DNA of 64,000 bases from the NCBI GenBank assembly GCA_964035575.1, contig OZ037843.1, positions 868,001 to 932,000 on the forward strand. The letters run 5' to 3'. Of the stretch, positions 1 through 10,968 are shown piece by piece. Made by a program: the position numbers and the translations under genes. This DNA comes from Rhynchopus sp. YZ270_cl-10 (lineage: Eukaryota > Euglenozoa > Diplonemea > Diplonemida > Diplonemidae). Positions within the stretch are counted from its first letter, which is position 1; each line of letters opens with the position of its first letter. The notes beneath the pieces are model-generated. The model had not been told where the DNA came from, made no database searches, and saw only the letters and a program-made list of their open reading frames with translations.

Positions 1-317
1 ATTTCTTAGTCTGCAGTCTGGGGGGGAGGTGGTGTTTGGTAAAAATGTTTTGCTTGGGCTCGGCAACACGGTTAAGAGGAAATGAAGGAGGTGTCCAATG
101 AGGGTCGAGCTTCGTCAAAATGAAGCTGCAAAGAGTATTGGCGTGGTTGTGCTGAGATTTGAACACCCGATTCCCTTGTATCAGGGTTTTGAGCCCCAGT
201 TCAAAACCCTGAAGGCATGCACAAACAATACCATTGTGTATAAAGAACAAAGGGGGTTTCTAAGATCAGGAGCTTTGCTTGAAAACTGCACACAGCATCG
301 CGACCACAGCAACACAA
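1..317. other. 3' flank of the first CHD gene
   Basis: No gene is seen here. The stretch is the downstream flank of the minus-strand gene that ends at 318. Its last 170 bases match, in reverse complement, the flank just after the gene at 42409-44142, so those two paralogues share their 3' region as well as their coding part. A short perfect hairpin lies at about 182-214, with 12-base arms that start TCAGGGTTTTGA. Confidence 0.6.
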
Positions 318-2036
318 TCACCGAAGATAAGAACACACAACACTGCACGTCCCGGAAGGAACTGCGTGTGCTGGTGTGCCACTCCCACCCGCCTCCACCC
401 ACGCCTTTGCAACGTCCGTGTCACGGCTCTCACCACGCAGGTACCCACGCACTGCTGTGTTGTACAAATCCCAATGCTTCTTCCCGCCTATCTGGTACAT
501 CCACTCGTCTGCTGCAGTTGAGGTTTCTTCTTCCTTCGAAACCAGCTCAGCCACAACCTGTGCCTCGCAGTCTCGAGCAACCTCCACCTTGCACGGAAGC
601 AGACGCAGGTCGTGTTCGCACTCAGCGTCGCTGAAGCACATCCTGTTGCAGACAACGTCGCACCCCAGCATACGTCCTGCACGTTCCATCCCGTGCACGT
701 CGCGCACAAGTGTCCCCACCATGCTGAAGCGGCGCATCACATCACAACCCATGTCACCACGCAGCACTGTCCCCATTGCAACACCCACGTTCACAGAGGC
801 TGCCAGGCCAGCTCTCATGAGCATGCTTGCTGCGTGCAGTGCTGAGGTTGCGTGCGACGCACACGGCTTCGACGCGTTGAACGAGCAGTGGATGCTGTCC
901 CCAACAAAGACGTCCACCATCCCACGTCTGCTGTCTGTTGCCTGCAGGGTCTTCAGAAGAACAGTTGTGAAGAGGTCGGAGAAGCGTGCACTGTCCTCCT
1001 CCAGGCGGTGCAGGGTGTCTTTGATGTTCAGTGTCAGCAGTGTTGCATTCGCGGTTGAGAGCAGGAGAGGCGGTGCACGGAAGGAAGTGCGTCGCACTGC
1101 AGCAGACGTGCTCGATGCTTCCGCTGACACTGTGCTTGAGTCGTCACTGTCAGCACCATCCAGCTCACCACCAGGTTCCACACATTGGTCCTTCTCGTCC
1201 TCAAAAGGCAGACACGTCTGCGGGAGGTACGCCTTGTACACACGCAGGTTCTGCTCCAACTTCCGCAGTGCTGTCGTCATCCCCTCAGGCAGCTCACCAC
1301 CGTGCTCCTCCAGCAGCTCCGCCACCTTCTCCACGTCGTAGCCAGCAAGGAGCGAGGCGATGTCCTGCACTGTCGCGATTGTGCGTTGCATTGATGCCTG
1401 CTCCTTCAGGAGACCACGTGAAAAGTCACGCGTCACAATAAAGTCAATGACGAATACGAGAGCCGCAAATAGTAATCGGTTCACAGCTCCGCTCTTCTTG
1501 CAAGGCAGCACATCACAGTCACCCATGCTCTCTAAGAAGGAACGTCGATGCTCTTGATACGCGAGCCCGGGCATGTCGAGCAGACCAAACCTCCACGTTT
1601 CCTCTGCAGTGATGATGACCAAATACACCAGTGTGCACACCACGACAATTGTGCTGTACCGTGTGGGCACCTGCATGACCAAGAGAAAGTCCACCACAAG
1701 CACGATCATTGGCCAGGCGTATTCATACTCGATGCGCCAACTTATGTCCACGACCATCACCGCAACGTAGTACAGTGCGGACTCTGTCACTATCATGAAC
1801 GTGGTCAGCTTGTACTTTAGCATAATTATAATCATCGAACACAAGCTGGTCAGCATGCCTGTGAGAACACCTCCAAAAAACTGATACCTACCATGTAAAC
1901 TCTGCACCTCCGTCACAGCAAACATAATCGCACCTACGAATGTAACGCAGTTGAAGAAAAAGCAAATACTACGTATGAGTCTGCTGTGCGTGTCCAGTGT
2001 CCCGTCAAGCGACAGTGCACGCTCGAGACAGCCCAT
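318..2036 (-). CDS. Six-helix membrane protein with degenerate class III cyclase homology domain
   Basis: A 572-residue protein. The start is set at MGCLER, shared by all close paralogues; an upstream in-frame ATG at 2102 would add 22 residues. Hydrophobic helices lie at about 22-41, 52-73, 80-97, 108-123, 127-145 and 186-203. A Cys pair (C174, C179) sits in the last loop, predicted extracytoplasmic. A helical linker (205-272) ends in the YxxYLP motif seen in all family members. The CHD (about 325-480) keeps a GD at 379-380 (the second metal Asp of class III cyclases), but the first metal Asp is Asn (TLNI, about 337) and the NxxxR transition-state motif is absent (VRDVHGM). It is therefore predicted not to make cAMP or cGMP by itself. 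Its closest relative here is the gene at 42409. A role as signalling partner or sensor is inference. Confidence 0.85.
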   Translation of the reverse strand: MGCLERALSLDGTLDTHSRLIRSICFFFNCVTFVGAIMFAVTEVQSLHGRYQFFGGVLTGMLTSLCSMIIIMLKYKLTTFMIVTESALYYVAVMVVDISWRIEYEYAWPMIVLVVDFLLVMQVPTRYSTIVVVCTLVYLVIITAEETWRFGLLDMPGLAYQEHRRSFLESMGDCDVLPCKKSGAVNRLLFAALVFVIDFIVTRDFSRGLLKEQASMQRTIATVQDIASLLAGYDVEKVAELLEEHGGELPEGMTTALRKLEQNLRVYKAYLPQTCLPFEDEKDQCVEPGGELDGADSDDSSTVSAEASSTSAAVRRTSFRAPPLLLSTANATLLTLNIKDTLHRLEEDSARFSDLFTTVLLKTLQATDSRRGMVDVFVGDSIHCSFNASKPCASHATSALHAASMLMRAGLAASVNVGVAMGTVLRGDMGCDVMRRFSMVGTLVRDVHGMERAGRMLGCDVVCNRMCFSDAECEHDLRLLPCKVEVARDCEAQVVAELVSKEEETSTAADEWMYQIGGKKHWDLYNTAVRGYLRGESRDTDVAKAWVEAGGSGTPAHAVPSGTCSVVCSYLR

Positions 2037-2102
2037 TGTGCACTGTGGTGTGTAAAGGTGTGTTCCTGCCTTCGTAAGTGGTGAGGTTGGTGTGTGCTTC
2101 AT
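2037..2102 (-). promoter_or_regulatory. Conserved 5' leader of the CHD gene family
   Basis: The bases just before the MGCLER start are nearly the same in all close paralogues (before 4498 and 7798 on minus, and before 42409, 53857, 59007 and 62307 on plus). They contain CGAAGGCAGGAA, ACACACCTTTACACACCACA and GTGCACA or GTGCGCA touching the ATG. Before 53857 only the last 40 or so bases survive, beside an inserted inverted-repeat element. In most copies the leader is also open in frame, so part could be translated. A core promoter or 5' UTR role is inferred from conservation. Confidence 0.5.
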
Positions 2103-2790
2103 TTGGCAGTCTGGTAGTACCCACTCTTTGGCAGAATATTACTGTTGGTCCAGCATGGGGCGCCAAGAGAGAGATGTCGTGACCGACAGCTCGGCCTCAC
2201 TCTTTCTCTTAGGTATTTACCTGGACCTCCTTGCAGGCAGCAAACCGCAACCCAAAGGCGTGGCAGAGCAACTTCGCAGAGCCACACTGCCCTGACCGCT
2301 GGCCATTTATGCTCTGGGTGCTAGCACCCATCATAGCATAGTGGGCAAGTCTGACTCAGCATCTGTATAACCTGCCAGGGTGAACTTGCATAAAAGAGGG
2401 CAGGGGCGGTTAGCACCTGAGGACCGGGGGAAGCCCAACAGAAAGACAAAGACTATGCACTGGTAGGCAGGGTTGTTGAAAAACAAAAAGACCCTGAAGG
2501 CACAAAAACGCCCCCGCATACCCCTCCTCGCCTCCTGTTCGGTAATCTCTCAGGTCAAGACATCGATTCGAGCGGCCAACACCTTCATAGAGTTTCTGGA
2601 GGAATGCATCCCCGGATGCAATTTAAGGTCCTGCCCAGGACCCACATAAAAGAAGGTGTAACTCGGAAGAATCGAAAAGTTACAGAGTTTTTGCGGTCCA
2701 GAATACATACTGCCCAGAAAGGTTACGGATACGGTCTATCACACCGACTCACATAGACACATGGCAATACTGCACGTCGTGGCAACAAAA
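2103..2790. other. Intergenic spacer with duplicated 3'-flank sequence
   Basis: No gene is seen. Positions 2290-2530 and 2640-2790 match, in reverse complement, the flank downstream of the gene at 53857 (about 55600-56015). Positions 2130-2280 match 56016-56130 more weakly. This is an ancient head-to-tail gene-plus-spacer unit. Short ORFs in it look like chance. Confidence 0.6.
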
Positions 2791-4498
2791 TCACCGAAGA
2801 TAGGAACACACAACACTGCACATCCCGGAAGGAACTGCGTGTGCTGGTGTGCCACTCCCACCCGCCTCCACCCACGCCTTTGCAACGTCCGTGTCACAGC
2901 TCTCACCACGCAGGTACCCACGCACCGCTGTGTTGTACAAATCCCAGTGCTTCTTCTCGCCTATCTGGTACATCCACTCGTCTGCTGCAGTTGAGGTTTC
3001 TTCTTCCATCGAAATCAGCTCAGCCACAACCTGTGCCTCACAGTCTTGAGCAACCTCCACCTTGCACGGAAGCAGACGCAGGTCGTGTTCGCACTCAGCG
3101 TCGCTGAAGCAAAGACGGTTGCAGAGAACGTCGCACCCCAGCATACGTCCTGCACGTTCCATCCCGTGCACATCACGCACAAGTGTCCCCACCATGCTGA
3201 AGCGGCGCATCACATCACAACCCATGTCACCACGCAGCACTGTCCCCATTGCAACACCCACGTTCACAGAGGCTGCCAGGCCAGCTCTCATGAGCATGCT
3301 TGCTGCGTGCAGTGCTGAGGTTGCGTGCGACGCACACGGCTTCGACGCGTTGAACGAGCAGTGGATCCTGTCCCCAACAAAGACGTCCACCATCCCCTGT
3401 TGCCTGCAGGGTCTTCAGAAGAACAGTTGTGAAGAGGTCGGAGAAGCGTGCACTGTCCTCCTCCAGGCGGTGCAGGGTGTCTTTGATGTTCAGTGTCAGC
3501 AGTGTTGCATTCGGGGTTGAGAGCAGGAGAGGCGGTGCACGGAAGGAAGTGCGTCGCACTGCAGCAGACGTGTTCGATGTTGCCGCTGACACTGTGCTTT
3601 CATCGTTACTGCAAGTGCCATCCAGATCACCACCAGGTTCCACACATTCGTCCTTCCCGTCCTCAAAAGGCAGACACGTCTGCGGGAGGTACGCCTTGTA
3701 CACACGCAGGTTCTGCTCCAACTTCCGCAGTGCTGTCGTCATCCCGTCAGGCAGCTCACCACCGTGCTCCTCCAGCAGCTCCGACACCTTCTCCACGTCG
3801 TAGCCAGCAAGGAGCGAGGCGATGTCCTGCACTGTTGCGATTGTGCGCTGCATTGATGCCTGCTCCTTCAGGAGACCACGTGCAAAGCCTCGCGTCACAA
3901 TAAAGTCAACAACAAACACGATAGCAGCAAATAGTAATCGGTTCACAGCTTCGCTCTCCTTGCAAGGCAGCACATCACAGTCACCCATGCTCTCTAAGTA
4001 GGAACGTCGATGTTCTTGATACGCGAGCCCGGGTATGTCGAACAGACCAAACCTCCACGTTTCTTCTGCAGCAAGAACGACCAAATACACCAGTGTGCAC
4101 ACCACGACAACTGTGCTGTACCGTGTGGGCACCTGCATCACCAAGAGAAAGTCCACCACAAGCACGATCATTGGCCAGGCGTATTCATACTCGATGCGCC
4201 AACTTATGTCCACGAGAACCACCGCAACAAAGTACAGTGCGGACTCTGTCACGATGATGAACGTGGTCAGCTTGTACTTTAGCATAATGAAAACAATTGA
4301 ACACAAACCGTTCAGCATGCCTGTGAGAACACCACCCAAATACTGATACCTGCCATGCAAGATCTGCAGCTCAATCACAGAGAACACAATTCCTGATACG
4401 AAGATTACACAGTTGAAGAAAAAGCAAATACTACGTATGAGTCTGCTGTGCGTGTCCAGTGTCCCGTCAAGCGACAGTGCACGCTCGAGACAGCCCAT
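2791..4498 (-). pseudogene. Six-helix CHD gene broken by an 11-bp deletion
   Basis: Start at MGCLER (ATG complement 4496-4498). The first 370 or so codons are intact: six membrane helices, Cys-pair loop, helical linker and the start of the CHD. Compared with paralogues, 11 bases are missing near 3396 (within the sequence before GMVDVFVGD), so the frame shifts and the rest of the CHD (2791-3393) is read in another frame. A conserved C-terminal tail follows (EWMYQIG, then the PAHAVPSG motif). The inverted-duplication partner at 62307 lacks this deletion but has a different one. It may be a young pseudogene or, less likely, an assembly error. Upstream neighbour on the same strand: 6065-7798. Confidence 0.8.
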
Positions 4499-4564
4499 TG
4501 TGCACTGTGGTGTGTAAAGGTGTGTTCCTGCCTTCGTAAGTGGTGAGGTTGGTGTGTGCTTCAT

Positions 4565-6064
4565 TTGGCAGTCTGGTAGTACCCACTCTTTGGCAGAATA
4601 TCACCAACACATGATCTTGCCACTGAGTCAACCTGCCTCAACAGGTGGATCACAAGCACCACACGACTCATGTGACGTGACAAACCTCAAACCACATCTA
4701 GCTGTGATACGTCCTCTTGATGTGAGGTCAAGGTGGCGGGGTGCAATCATAAAGCTGTCGGAAGCACGTCAGTCACGTGAGTGACAGAAGGACAAAATCT
4801 GGGCTCAGCTCTGGGCATTCTGACACAAAGTTTTATTTTTCCTTCCTTCAAAACTTCAACACACAACGCTTTTTGTTTTTGGGGGACACACAGGGTGCCA
4901 GGTTCTATGCTTCTGCACGCAGCCATCCTGTACCTGTTTGTAATATTGTTTTCCGTGCAATACATGGAGAAACGTTTCGCACTCGAAACTAGGGAAAGCT
5001 TTTTGATAAAAAGTAGCGAACACAAAAACCAGCACGTGTGTTTTATTGTTCACTTTGTCAAAATCTCTTTGTTTTTCTCTTTGTCTATTTTTCCTGCATT
5101 TTTTATTCTCTTCTTTGTACTTTCTTTTGTTTTGGTTGTTGTTAGATAAGCTCAATCGCCTATCGAGTTCTGTGAATAGAATGGAACTCCTTTTCATGTG
5201 TATCCATGGAAATCAGTATCATATGTGATACCGGGCGAAAATTTTTGAAAAAAGGTGTCGTTTGAGAAAAACAAACAAACGGACGCGCTGTGTGAAAAAC
5301 GAGTGTTTCTCTGCGCGTGATATTTTGTGGGGAAGAATAAAACATTATGAAAACAGCTCGTTGCGTTCCCACTATCGTTTCCGCTGCGCTCTCACTAGCG
5401 TTCCCACTCCATTCGGTTTTCTCTTACTTAGAAAAAAAGGAGAAAAAAATATTTTTTTCTGGTTGAAAGTATCGTTTATGTCTGACACCACGTACTGGTT
5501 GGCATACATCATTTGTCAAATATACTGTAGGAATTTCGCCGCACAACATTATTACCCGTGAGATAAAATTACGTATCCCAAAACTAAAGTGAACATCATT
5601 TAACCCGGTGATGGGTGATTCACAAACTGAAACACGTGATAGCACTCGCTATCATTCGTGACATCATTTTTATGATAACAGTGAAATCAAAATGCTGAAC
5701 TCCACTTTGTGTCACTCACCACCTCGTGAAATAATGTTCACTTTATTTCGTGAGATAAATAGTCATTTTTGGGTCAAAAATTGACTTGTCGCGGGTGCCT
5801 CATAATTACGACGTCACGACGCGCGTAAAGTCCTTACGACTCCATGGTGCACGGTACACAGTGTGTCCCAGAATTAATGTCACCTGGCGATATTTTTGTA
5901 AAAATATACGAAGGTGGACAAATTTCGTGACATTTTTCACCTTGTCGTGAATAAAAAGTGTAGGGGATAAAATATTTACATTGCAAAGTTAGGGTTCTTG
6001 TATATCACACTGACTCACACAGACACATGGCAATACTGCACACATGAACGCAGTAGTAACACAA
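4565..6064. other. Long spacer between CHD genes, with a lone mariner-like terminus
   Basis: No convincing gene. Positions 5858-5905 read like a Tc1/mariner terminal repeat (TA, then CAGTGTGTCCCAGAATTAAT), similar to the ends of the transposon at 27309-28712. No partner end was found nearby, so this is probably a remnant. The whole spacer is repeated in the right arm (60741-62240). Confidence 0.55.
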
Positions 6065-7798
6065 TCACCGAAGATAAGAACACACAACACTGCACGTCCC
6101 GGAAGGAACTGCGTGTGCTGGTGTGCCACTCCCACCCGCCTCCACCCACGCCTTCGCAACGTCCGTGTCACGGATCTCCTCATGCAGGTACCCACGCACC
6201 ACTGTGTTGTAGTCCTCCCAGTGCTTCTTCTCGCCTATCTGGTACATCCACTCGTCTGTTGCATTTGAGATTTCTTCTTCCAAAATATCTCCTTCCTTGG
6301 AAACCAGCTCAGCCACAACCTCAGGTTCGCAGTCTTGAGCAACCTCCACCTTGCACGGAAGCAGACGCAGGTCGTGTTCGCACTGAGTTTCGCTGAAGCA
6401 AAGACGGTTGCAGAGAACGTCGCACCCCAGCATACGTCCTGCACGTTCCATCCCGTGCACGTCACGCACAAGTGTCCCCACCATGCTGAAGCGGCGCATC
6501 ACATCACAACCCATGTCACCACGCAGCACTGTTCCCATTGCAACACCCACGTTCACAGAGGCTGCCAGGCCAGCTCTCATGATCGCACTTGCTGCGTGCA
6601 GTGCTGAGGTTGCGTGCGACGCACACGGCTTCGACGCGTTGAACGAGCAGTGGATCCTGTCACCAACAAAGACGTCCACCATCCCACGTCTGCTGTCTGT
6701 TGCCTGCAGGGTCTTCAGAAGAACAGTTGTGAAGAGGTCGGAGAAGCGTGCACTGTCCTCCTCCAGGCGGTGCAGGGTGTCTTTGATGTTCAGTGTCAGC
6801 AGTGTTGCATTTGTGGATGAGAGCAGTAGCGGATGCAGCCAGAAAGAAGTGCGTCGCACTGCAGCAGACGTGTCCGATGATGCTGCTGACACTGTGCTTG
6901 AGTCGTCACTGTCAGTGCCATCCAGCTCACCACCAGGTTCCACACATTCGTCCTTCCCGTCCTCAAACGGCAGACACGTCTGCGGGAGGTACGCCTTGTA
7001 CACACGCAGGTTCTGCTCCAACTTCCGCAGTGCCGCTGTCATCCCCTCAGGCAGCTCACCACCGTGCTCCTCCAGCAGCTCCGCCACCTTCTCCACGTCG
7101 TAGCCAGCAAGGAGCGAGGCGATGTCCTGCACTGTTGCGATTGTGCGCTGCATTGATGCCTGCTCCTTCAGGAGACCACGTGCAAAGCCTCGCGTCACAA
7201 TAAAGTCAACGACGAAGACGGAAGCTGCAAATAGTAATCGGTTCACAGCTCTGCTCTGCTTGCAAGGCAGCACATCACAGTCACCCATGCTATCTAAGTA
7301 GGAACGTCGATGCTCTTGAGGCATGAGCCCGGGCATGTCGAACAGACCAAACCTCCACGTTTCTTCTGCAGCAATGATGACCAAATACACCAATGTGCAC
7401 ACCACGACAATTGTGCTGTACCGTGTGGGCACCTGCATCACCAAGAGAAAGTCCACCATAAGAACCATCATTGGCCAGGCATTTACGTACTCAGGACGCC
7501 AACTTATGTCCAGTAACAGCAGCGAAACATAGTACAGTGCGCACTCTGTCACGATGATGAACGTGGTCAGCTTGTACTTAAGCAGAACCATAATAATAGA
7601 AGAGATGGCACCCATCACAGCTAGAATAAAAGCCCCCACGTATAGATGCCTGCCATGTAAATTCCGCATCTGAACCAGACTAAACGTAGTCGCTGCCATA
7701 AAGACTGCACAGCTGAAGAACAAGAAAATACTACGTATGAGTCTGCTGTGCGTGTCCAGTGTCCCGTCAAGCGACAGTGCACGCTCGAGACAGCCCAT
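6065..7798 (-). CDS. Six-helix membrane protein with degenerate cyclase homology domain
   Basis: A 577-residue family member, start at MGCLER. The first two helices differ from the 318-2036 paralogue, and the segment RSIFLFFSCAVFMAATTFSL marks this subtype. The six-helix layout, DCDVLPCK loop, linker, YKAYLPQTCLPFE motif and CHD are all present. The CHD keeps VFVGDR (second metal Asp) but has Asn for the first metal Asp and lacks the catalytic NxxxR. Relative to 318-2036 it has a slightly longer acidic insert before EWMYQIG (KEGDILEEEISNATD). Its mirror copy at 59007-60740 differs by one residue that I could see (EDG against EDE), which points to a very recent duplication or ongoing gene conversion. 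Confidence 0.87.
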   Translation of the reverse strand: MGCLERALSLDGTLDTHSRLIRSIFLFFSCAVFMAATTFSLVQMRNLHGRHLYVGAFILAVMGAISSIIMVLLKYKLTTFIIVTECALYYVSLLLLDISWRPEYVNAWPMMVLMVDFLLVMQVPTRYSTIVVVCTLVYLVIIAAEETWRFGLFDMPGLMPQEHRRSYLDSMGDCDVLPCKQSRAVNRLLFAASVFVVDFIVTRGFARGLLKEQASMQRTIATVQDIASLLAGYDVEKVAELLEEHGGELPEGMTAALRKLEQNLRVYKAYLPQTCLPFEDGKDECVEPGGELDGTDSDDSSTVSAASSDTSAAVRRTSFWLHPLLLSSTNATLLTLNIKDTLHRLEEDSARFSDLFTTVLLKTLQATDSRRGMVDVFVGDRIHCSFNASKPCASHATSALHAASAIMRAGLAASVNVGVAMGTVLRGDMGCDVMRRFSMVGTLVRDVHGMERAGRMLGCDVLCNRLCFSETQCEHDLRLLPCKVEVAQDCEPEVVAELVSKEGDILEEEISNATDEWMYQIGEKKHWEDYNTVVRGYLHEEIRDTDVAKAWVEAGGSGTPAHAVPSGTCSVVCSYLR

Positions 7799-8004
7799 TG
7801 CGCACTGTGGTGTGTAAAGGTGTGTTCCTGCCTTCGTAAGTGGTGAGGTTGGTGTGTGCTTCATTTGGCAGTCTCGTAGTACCCACGGGTACACAGGTAC
7901 ACAGGTACACAGCGGTTAGAGGGGTTGGGGTGTTGGGGGATACGGGAAAATGGGGTTACTTCATCTATTTTGCGACAGAAACTGTCCCTGGACACTACAT
8001 GTCC

Positions 8005-8599
8005 CGGGCTTTAAAAAATATTTTTTTTGGGGTGCTTCTACTCACTCTGAGTGGGTGTGTGATGGATATTCGGGACTATGTGGGGTCCGGGAGGGGTATT
8101 TTGGGGGTTTCAGGCAAAAAAACGAAAAAAATATGACCGTAACAGGGGGTGTGCAAAGTGTCTTGGGGATGTCTTGGGGACGTCTTGGGCATTTTTTTGA
8201 CCTAAAAACACCAAAAAAACACTTCCAAAAGTGTCAAATATGTCCAAAACAGGTTGGAATGGACTCACAGGCCACTTTTGGGGTATATTTGTGCCAAAGG
8301 AGGCTTTGTGATGTCAAAAAATATCCCGGTTTTTGATTTTTTTCTCGAAAAATCGCTATTTTGCCCAAAGTGGCCAAAACGTGAAAAAAGCCGTTTTTTC
8401 ACTATTTTTTTCCATTTTTTTGTATTCTGGGGTGGCTTCTGGGTCGTTTTTCGACCCACAGGCCCCCTGTGACCCACTCTGAGGGTGTTTTTCACCCGCA
8501 GTTGCCTTGGAGATGACCAGATAATGCCAAATGAATTTTCCGTGCGTTTGGTCCCAGCCAAAATGGCTGGAGTCGTATCCCCTACCCCCCCCCCCCCCC
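8005..8599 (+). repeat. Half of a poly(C/G)-capped foldback element (FB-1 type)
   Basis: One arm of the foldback family seen complete at 57267-58450. It starts GGGCTTTAAAAAATA, ends GTATCCCCTACC, and is capped by a C run (about 8585-8599). It lies between the end of the inverted-duplication arm and the next gene, whose ATG is only about 20 bases away. The two short ORFs in it also occur in the other copies and are not taken as genes. Confidence 0.8.
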
Positions 8600-8618
8600 T
8601 TGCTTTGAAGGACACAAC

Positions 8619-10464
8619 ATGGGCTGTGACATGGAGCCCACCGCACCACAGATGCCGTTGTGTGAGAACTGTTCGGCACCTGCACAGCTGCAGTGTGGAC
8701 ACTGTATTGAGCTGTTCTTCTGCGACAAGCCTGCCTGCTTCGAAGCTCTGCACCCAGGGGCAAGGCCACGTGACCGTGAGATGCATCTTGCTTCTGTCAC
8801 TTCGTACGGAGCATCGTCGAACTGTGCACTGCACCCAGAGTTCAAGCTGCACCTTGTCTGTGAAGACCCTGCGTGCGGAGACGCAATGATCTGTGTCCGG
8901 TGTGAGAAGCGTGAACATGCGGGACACAACACAATCGAAATCTCTGAGTACGTTGCGCGCCAGCGCTGCATCCTTCGCTCACACGCGGCAGACCTGACGA
9001 AGCAGCGGGCTGCTGCAGATGAGGAGTGCTGTGTGCTTGAGGCAGTCGAACCCCCAGAGGCCAGGTACAAAGACCTTCTCCTGCAGACAAACGTCGGACA
9101 CCTCGAGATGGCTGAGGATGTGTGGCGCAGCAACGTCGTGTGTGAGGAGGCCTTGGCACGGAACTTCCTCACACAGGCACTGGGTGCTGCAGGGCAGGTG
9201 TGTGCGCTGAAGACGTTTGTTGCGAAGGCAGAACACATGATTGACGAGTGCGAGCAGGTGTGCCTGCTTGGGGGACCAGGCGCTGCGTGCGGCAACAGAG
9301 TCGCAGGCCGTTGTGCGGAGCATCGACAGCATGGCAGCGTGCGGCGACCGCCACCTCCTTGTGGGTGCTGCATACCCGCATGCAGAGTTTTCCCTGACGC
9401 TGCCTGTGTCGGACGTGCACGACGCTCTTGCCCAGAGGTTGCAACTTGTGGTGCCTGTGCTTGTGGAGGGTGTGGATGGAGTGGAACACTTGATTGAGGT
9501 GAGTGTGGATGACACGGTCCGTGACTTGCGTCGGAAGGTGGCGTCTGCAACAAAGTTGCCTGGAAACGGCTTTGAGATGTGCTTCAGGGGTGAGGTGGTG
9601 GGAGAAGGAGAGGACATCACACAGCTGAGTGCTGACAGGATTGTGCTGAAGCAGACGAAGGAGCAGGTGGCCATAGCAGCGCTTGATTCATTGGGCGAGA
9701 GAAACCTGACAGCAGCGAGGTTGGCAGAAGTGACGAGTGTGGGGGTGGCTTGCTTGCTTCTTCAGGCGGGTGTTGCGGCTGCGATTCCAAACAACTTCTT
9801 CTCAGGAGCAGCTTTCGTGAGTCTTGATCTCAGCGCTGTGTCTGGCATTGCTTCGATTGGGGATAACTTTCTGAAGGATTGCACCAGCTTGGAAGTGCTT
9901 GACATCTCTGGTTTGACCAATGTCACCTCAATTGGGGTGGGCTTCCTTCAGGGCTGCAAAGCTTTGAAAGGAATCGATCTCGCTCCCTTGAGCAGGGTCA
10001 CAGTGATTCAGGATAGCTTCCTGAGCGAGTGCACTTCTCTGACACAACTTGATATTTCTCCCTTTAGTGGTGTCACTTCAGTTGGTAACTACTTTCTTTG
10101 GGACTGCGAAGCTTTGATGGAACTTGATCTCTCTCCCTTGAGCAGTGTCACAGCGATCGAGACAGCGTTCCTGGGCGGGTGTATTTCGCTGGAACAACTT
10201 GATCTCTCTTCCTTCGGGAGAGTGACTGTGATTGGCCCCTACTTCCTTCTGAAGTGTTCAGCTTTGGAAGAACTTAATCTCGCTGGCTTGCTCAATGTGA
10301 CAGTGATTAAGGATTATTTCCTGTGCCACTGTTCTGCTCTTGCAGAAGTTGATCTCTCTCACTTGAGCAATGTGTTGGAGGTAGGGAAGGCTTTCCTTGT
10401 TGGCTGTCCTTCTACATTCTACGGCAAAAAATGCAGTGCGGCTGTGTTGAAGAGCTTGGGGTGA
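8619..10464 (+). CDS. B-box / ubiquitin-like / BspA-type LRR protein, apparent frameshift
   Basis: Two overlapping reading frames make one protein of about 615 residues. Frame one (from 8619) has a B-box1-like finger (C15, C18, C26, C29, C35, C40, H45) and a B-box2 (C69, H72, C81, C86, C92, C95, H100, H103), then a helical region, as in TRIM proteins without a RING. Frame two (used from about 9275) gives a ubiquitin-like fold (VEHLIEVSVDDTVRDLRRKV to ADRIVLKQTK), a linker (IAALDSLGERNLTAARL) and about seven BspA/LRR_5 repeats (FLKDCTSLEVLDISGL type). The frames join naturally at CEQVCLLG/DQALRAAT, in a GGGGG run near 9270-9274, so one extra G (real or sequencing error) is the likely cause. 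An intron fits less well. UBL, linker and LRR order is shared with 32713-34710. A role in ubiquitin-type regulation is inference. Confidence 0.75.
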
Positions 10465-10968
10465 GAGAAGGTCACTTCACTTTTTTTTCCTGAAGTCGTT
10501 TTTCTATTTTTTTATTGTACCTACAAAGCGTAGCTTAAAGGGGGAATAGTTCCTCAGATGCGGTCGCCACCCCCTCCAATAGCGTAATTGTGCGATCAAG
10601 CGAAAAAACCTTTTGTCCTTTTCCATATCAGGGTTACTATTTTTTTTTAGCGGGCCCGACATCATAGAAAATCACACAAAAAACGACATGTACCCCCTAC
10701 CGCCCCCTTTCTTTGATCCCTCACAACAACGTGAACACCTTAGCATAGCAACCCTCATATGAAAACTGGCAACACCTTTTTGTCAAAAACCATTTAATTT
10801 TCAATTTTTTTCCCTCCCCCCCCCAGGGAGTCCCCCCCCTTCCACACCTTCACCTCACCCTCACCCCAGGTACAGCGGGAGAGCCCCTTACCCCAACACC
10901 TACCCCCCCCTCATCCCCTCACCCCTTCACCCGCTTTTGTTTCAAAAGAAATTTATTTTCTTTTATTC
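10465..10968. other. Intergenic region with a conserved unassigned element
   Basis: No gene. Positions 10530-10650 match 49344-49470 (shared words TAGCTTAAAG, ATAGTTCCTCAGAT, CGGTC, AATTGTGC, ATCAA and TTACTATTTT or TTACCATTTT). This is a repeated non-coding element of unknown kind. Positions 10800-10930 are strongly C-rich. Confidence 0.5.

Larger units (their letters stand above)
2805..8000. repeat. Left arm of a large inverted duplication
   Basis: This arm pairs with 58806-64000 in reverse complement. Matching positions sum to 66805 over most of its length and to 66809 below about 3390, because each arm has lost a different small segment. The arm carries two CHD genes (2791-4498 and 6065-7798) and the 1.5-kb spacer between them. 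The inner end is sharp: beyond about 8000 the sequence is a foldback half-element, whereas the other arm continues into unrelated DNA below 58806. Confidence 0.92.

Noticed and set aside
376-1441. Long plus-strand ORFs opposite the first CHD gene, and equivalents opposite the other family members
   Set aside because: They recur opposite every paralogue because of codon bias, have Ser/Arg/His/Thr-rich composition, and the other strand carries the conserved helices and CHD.
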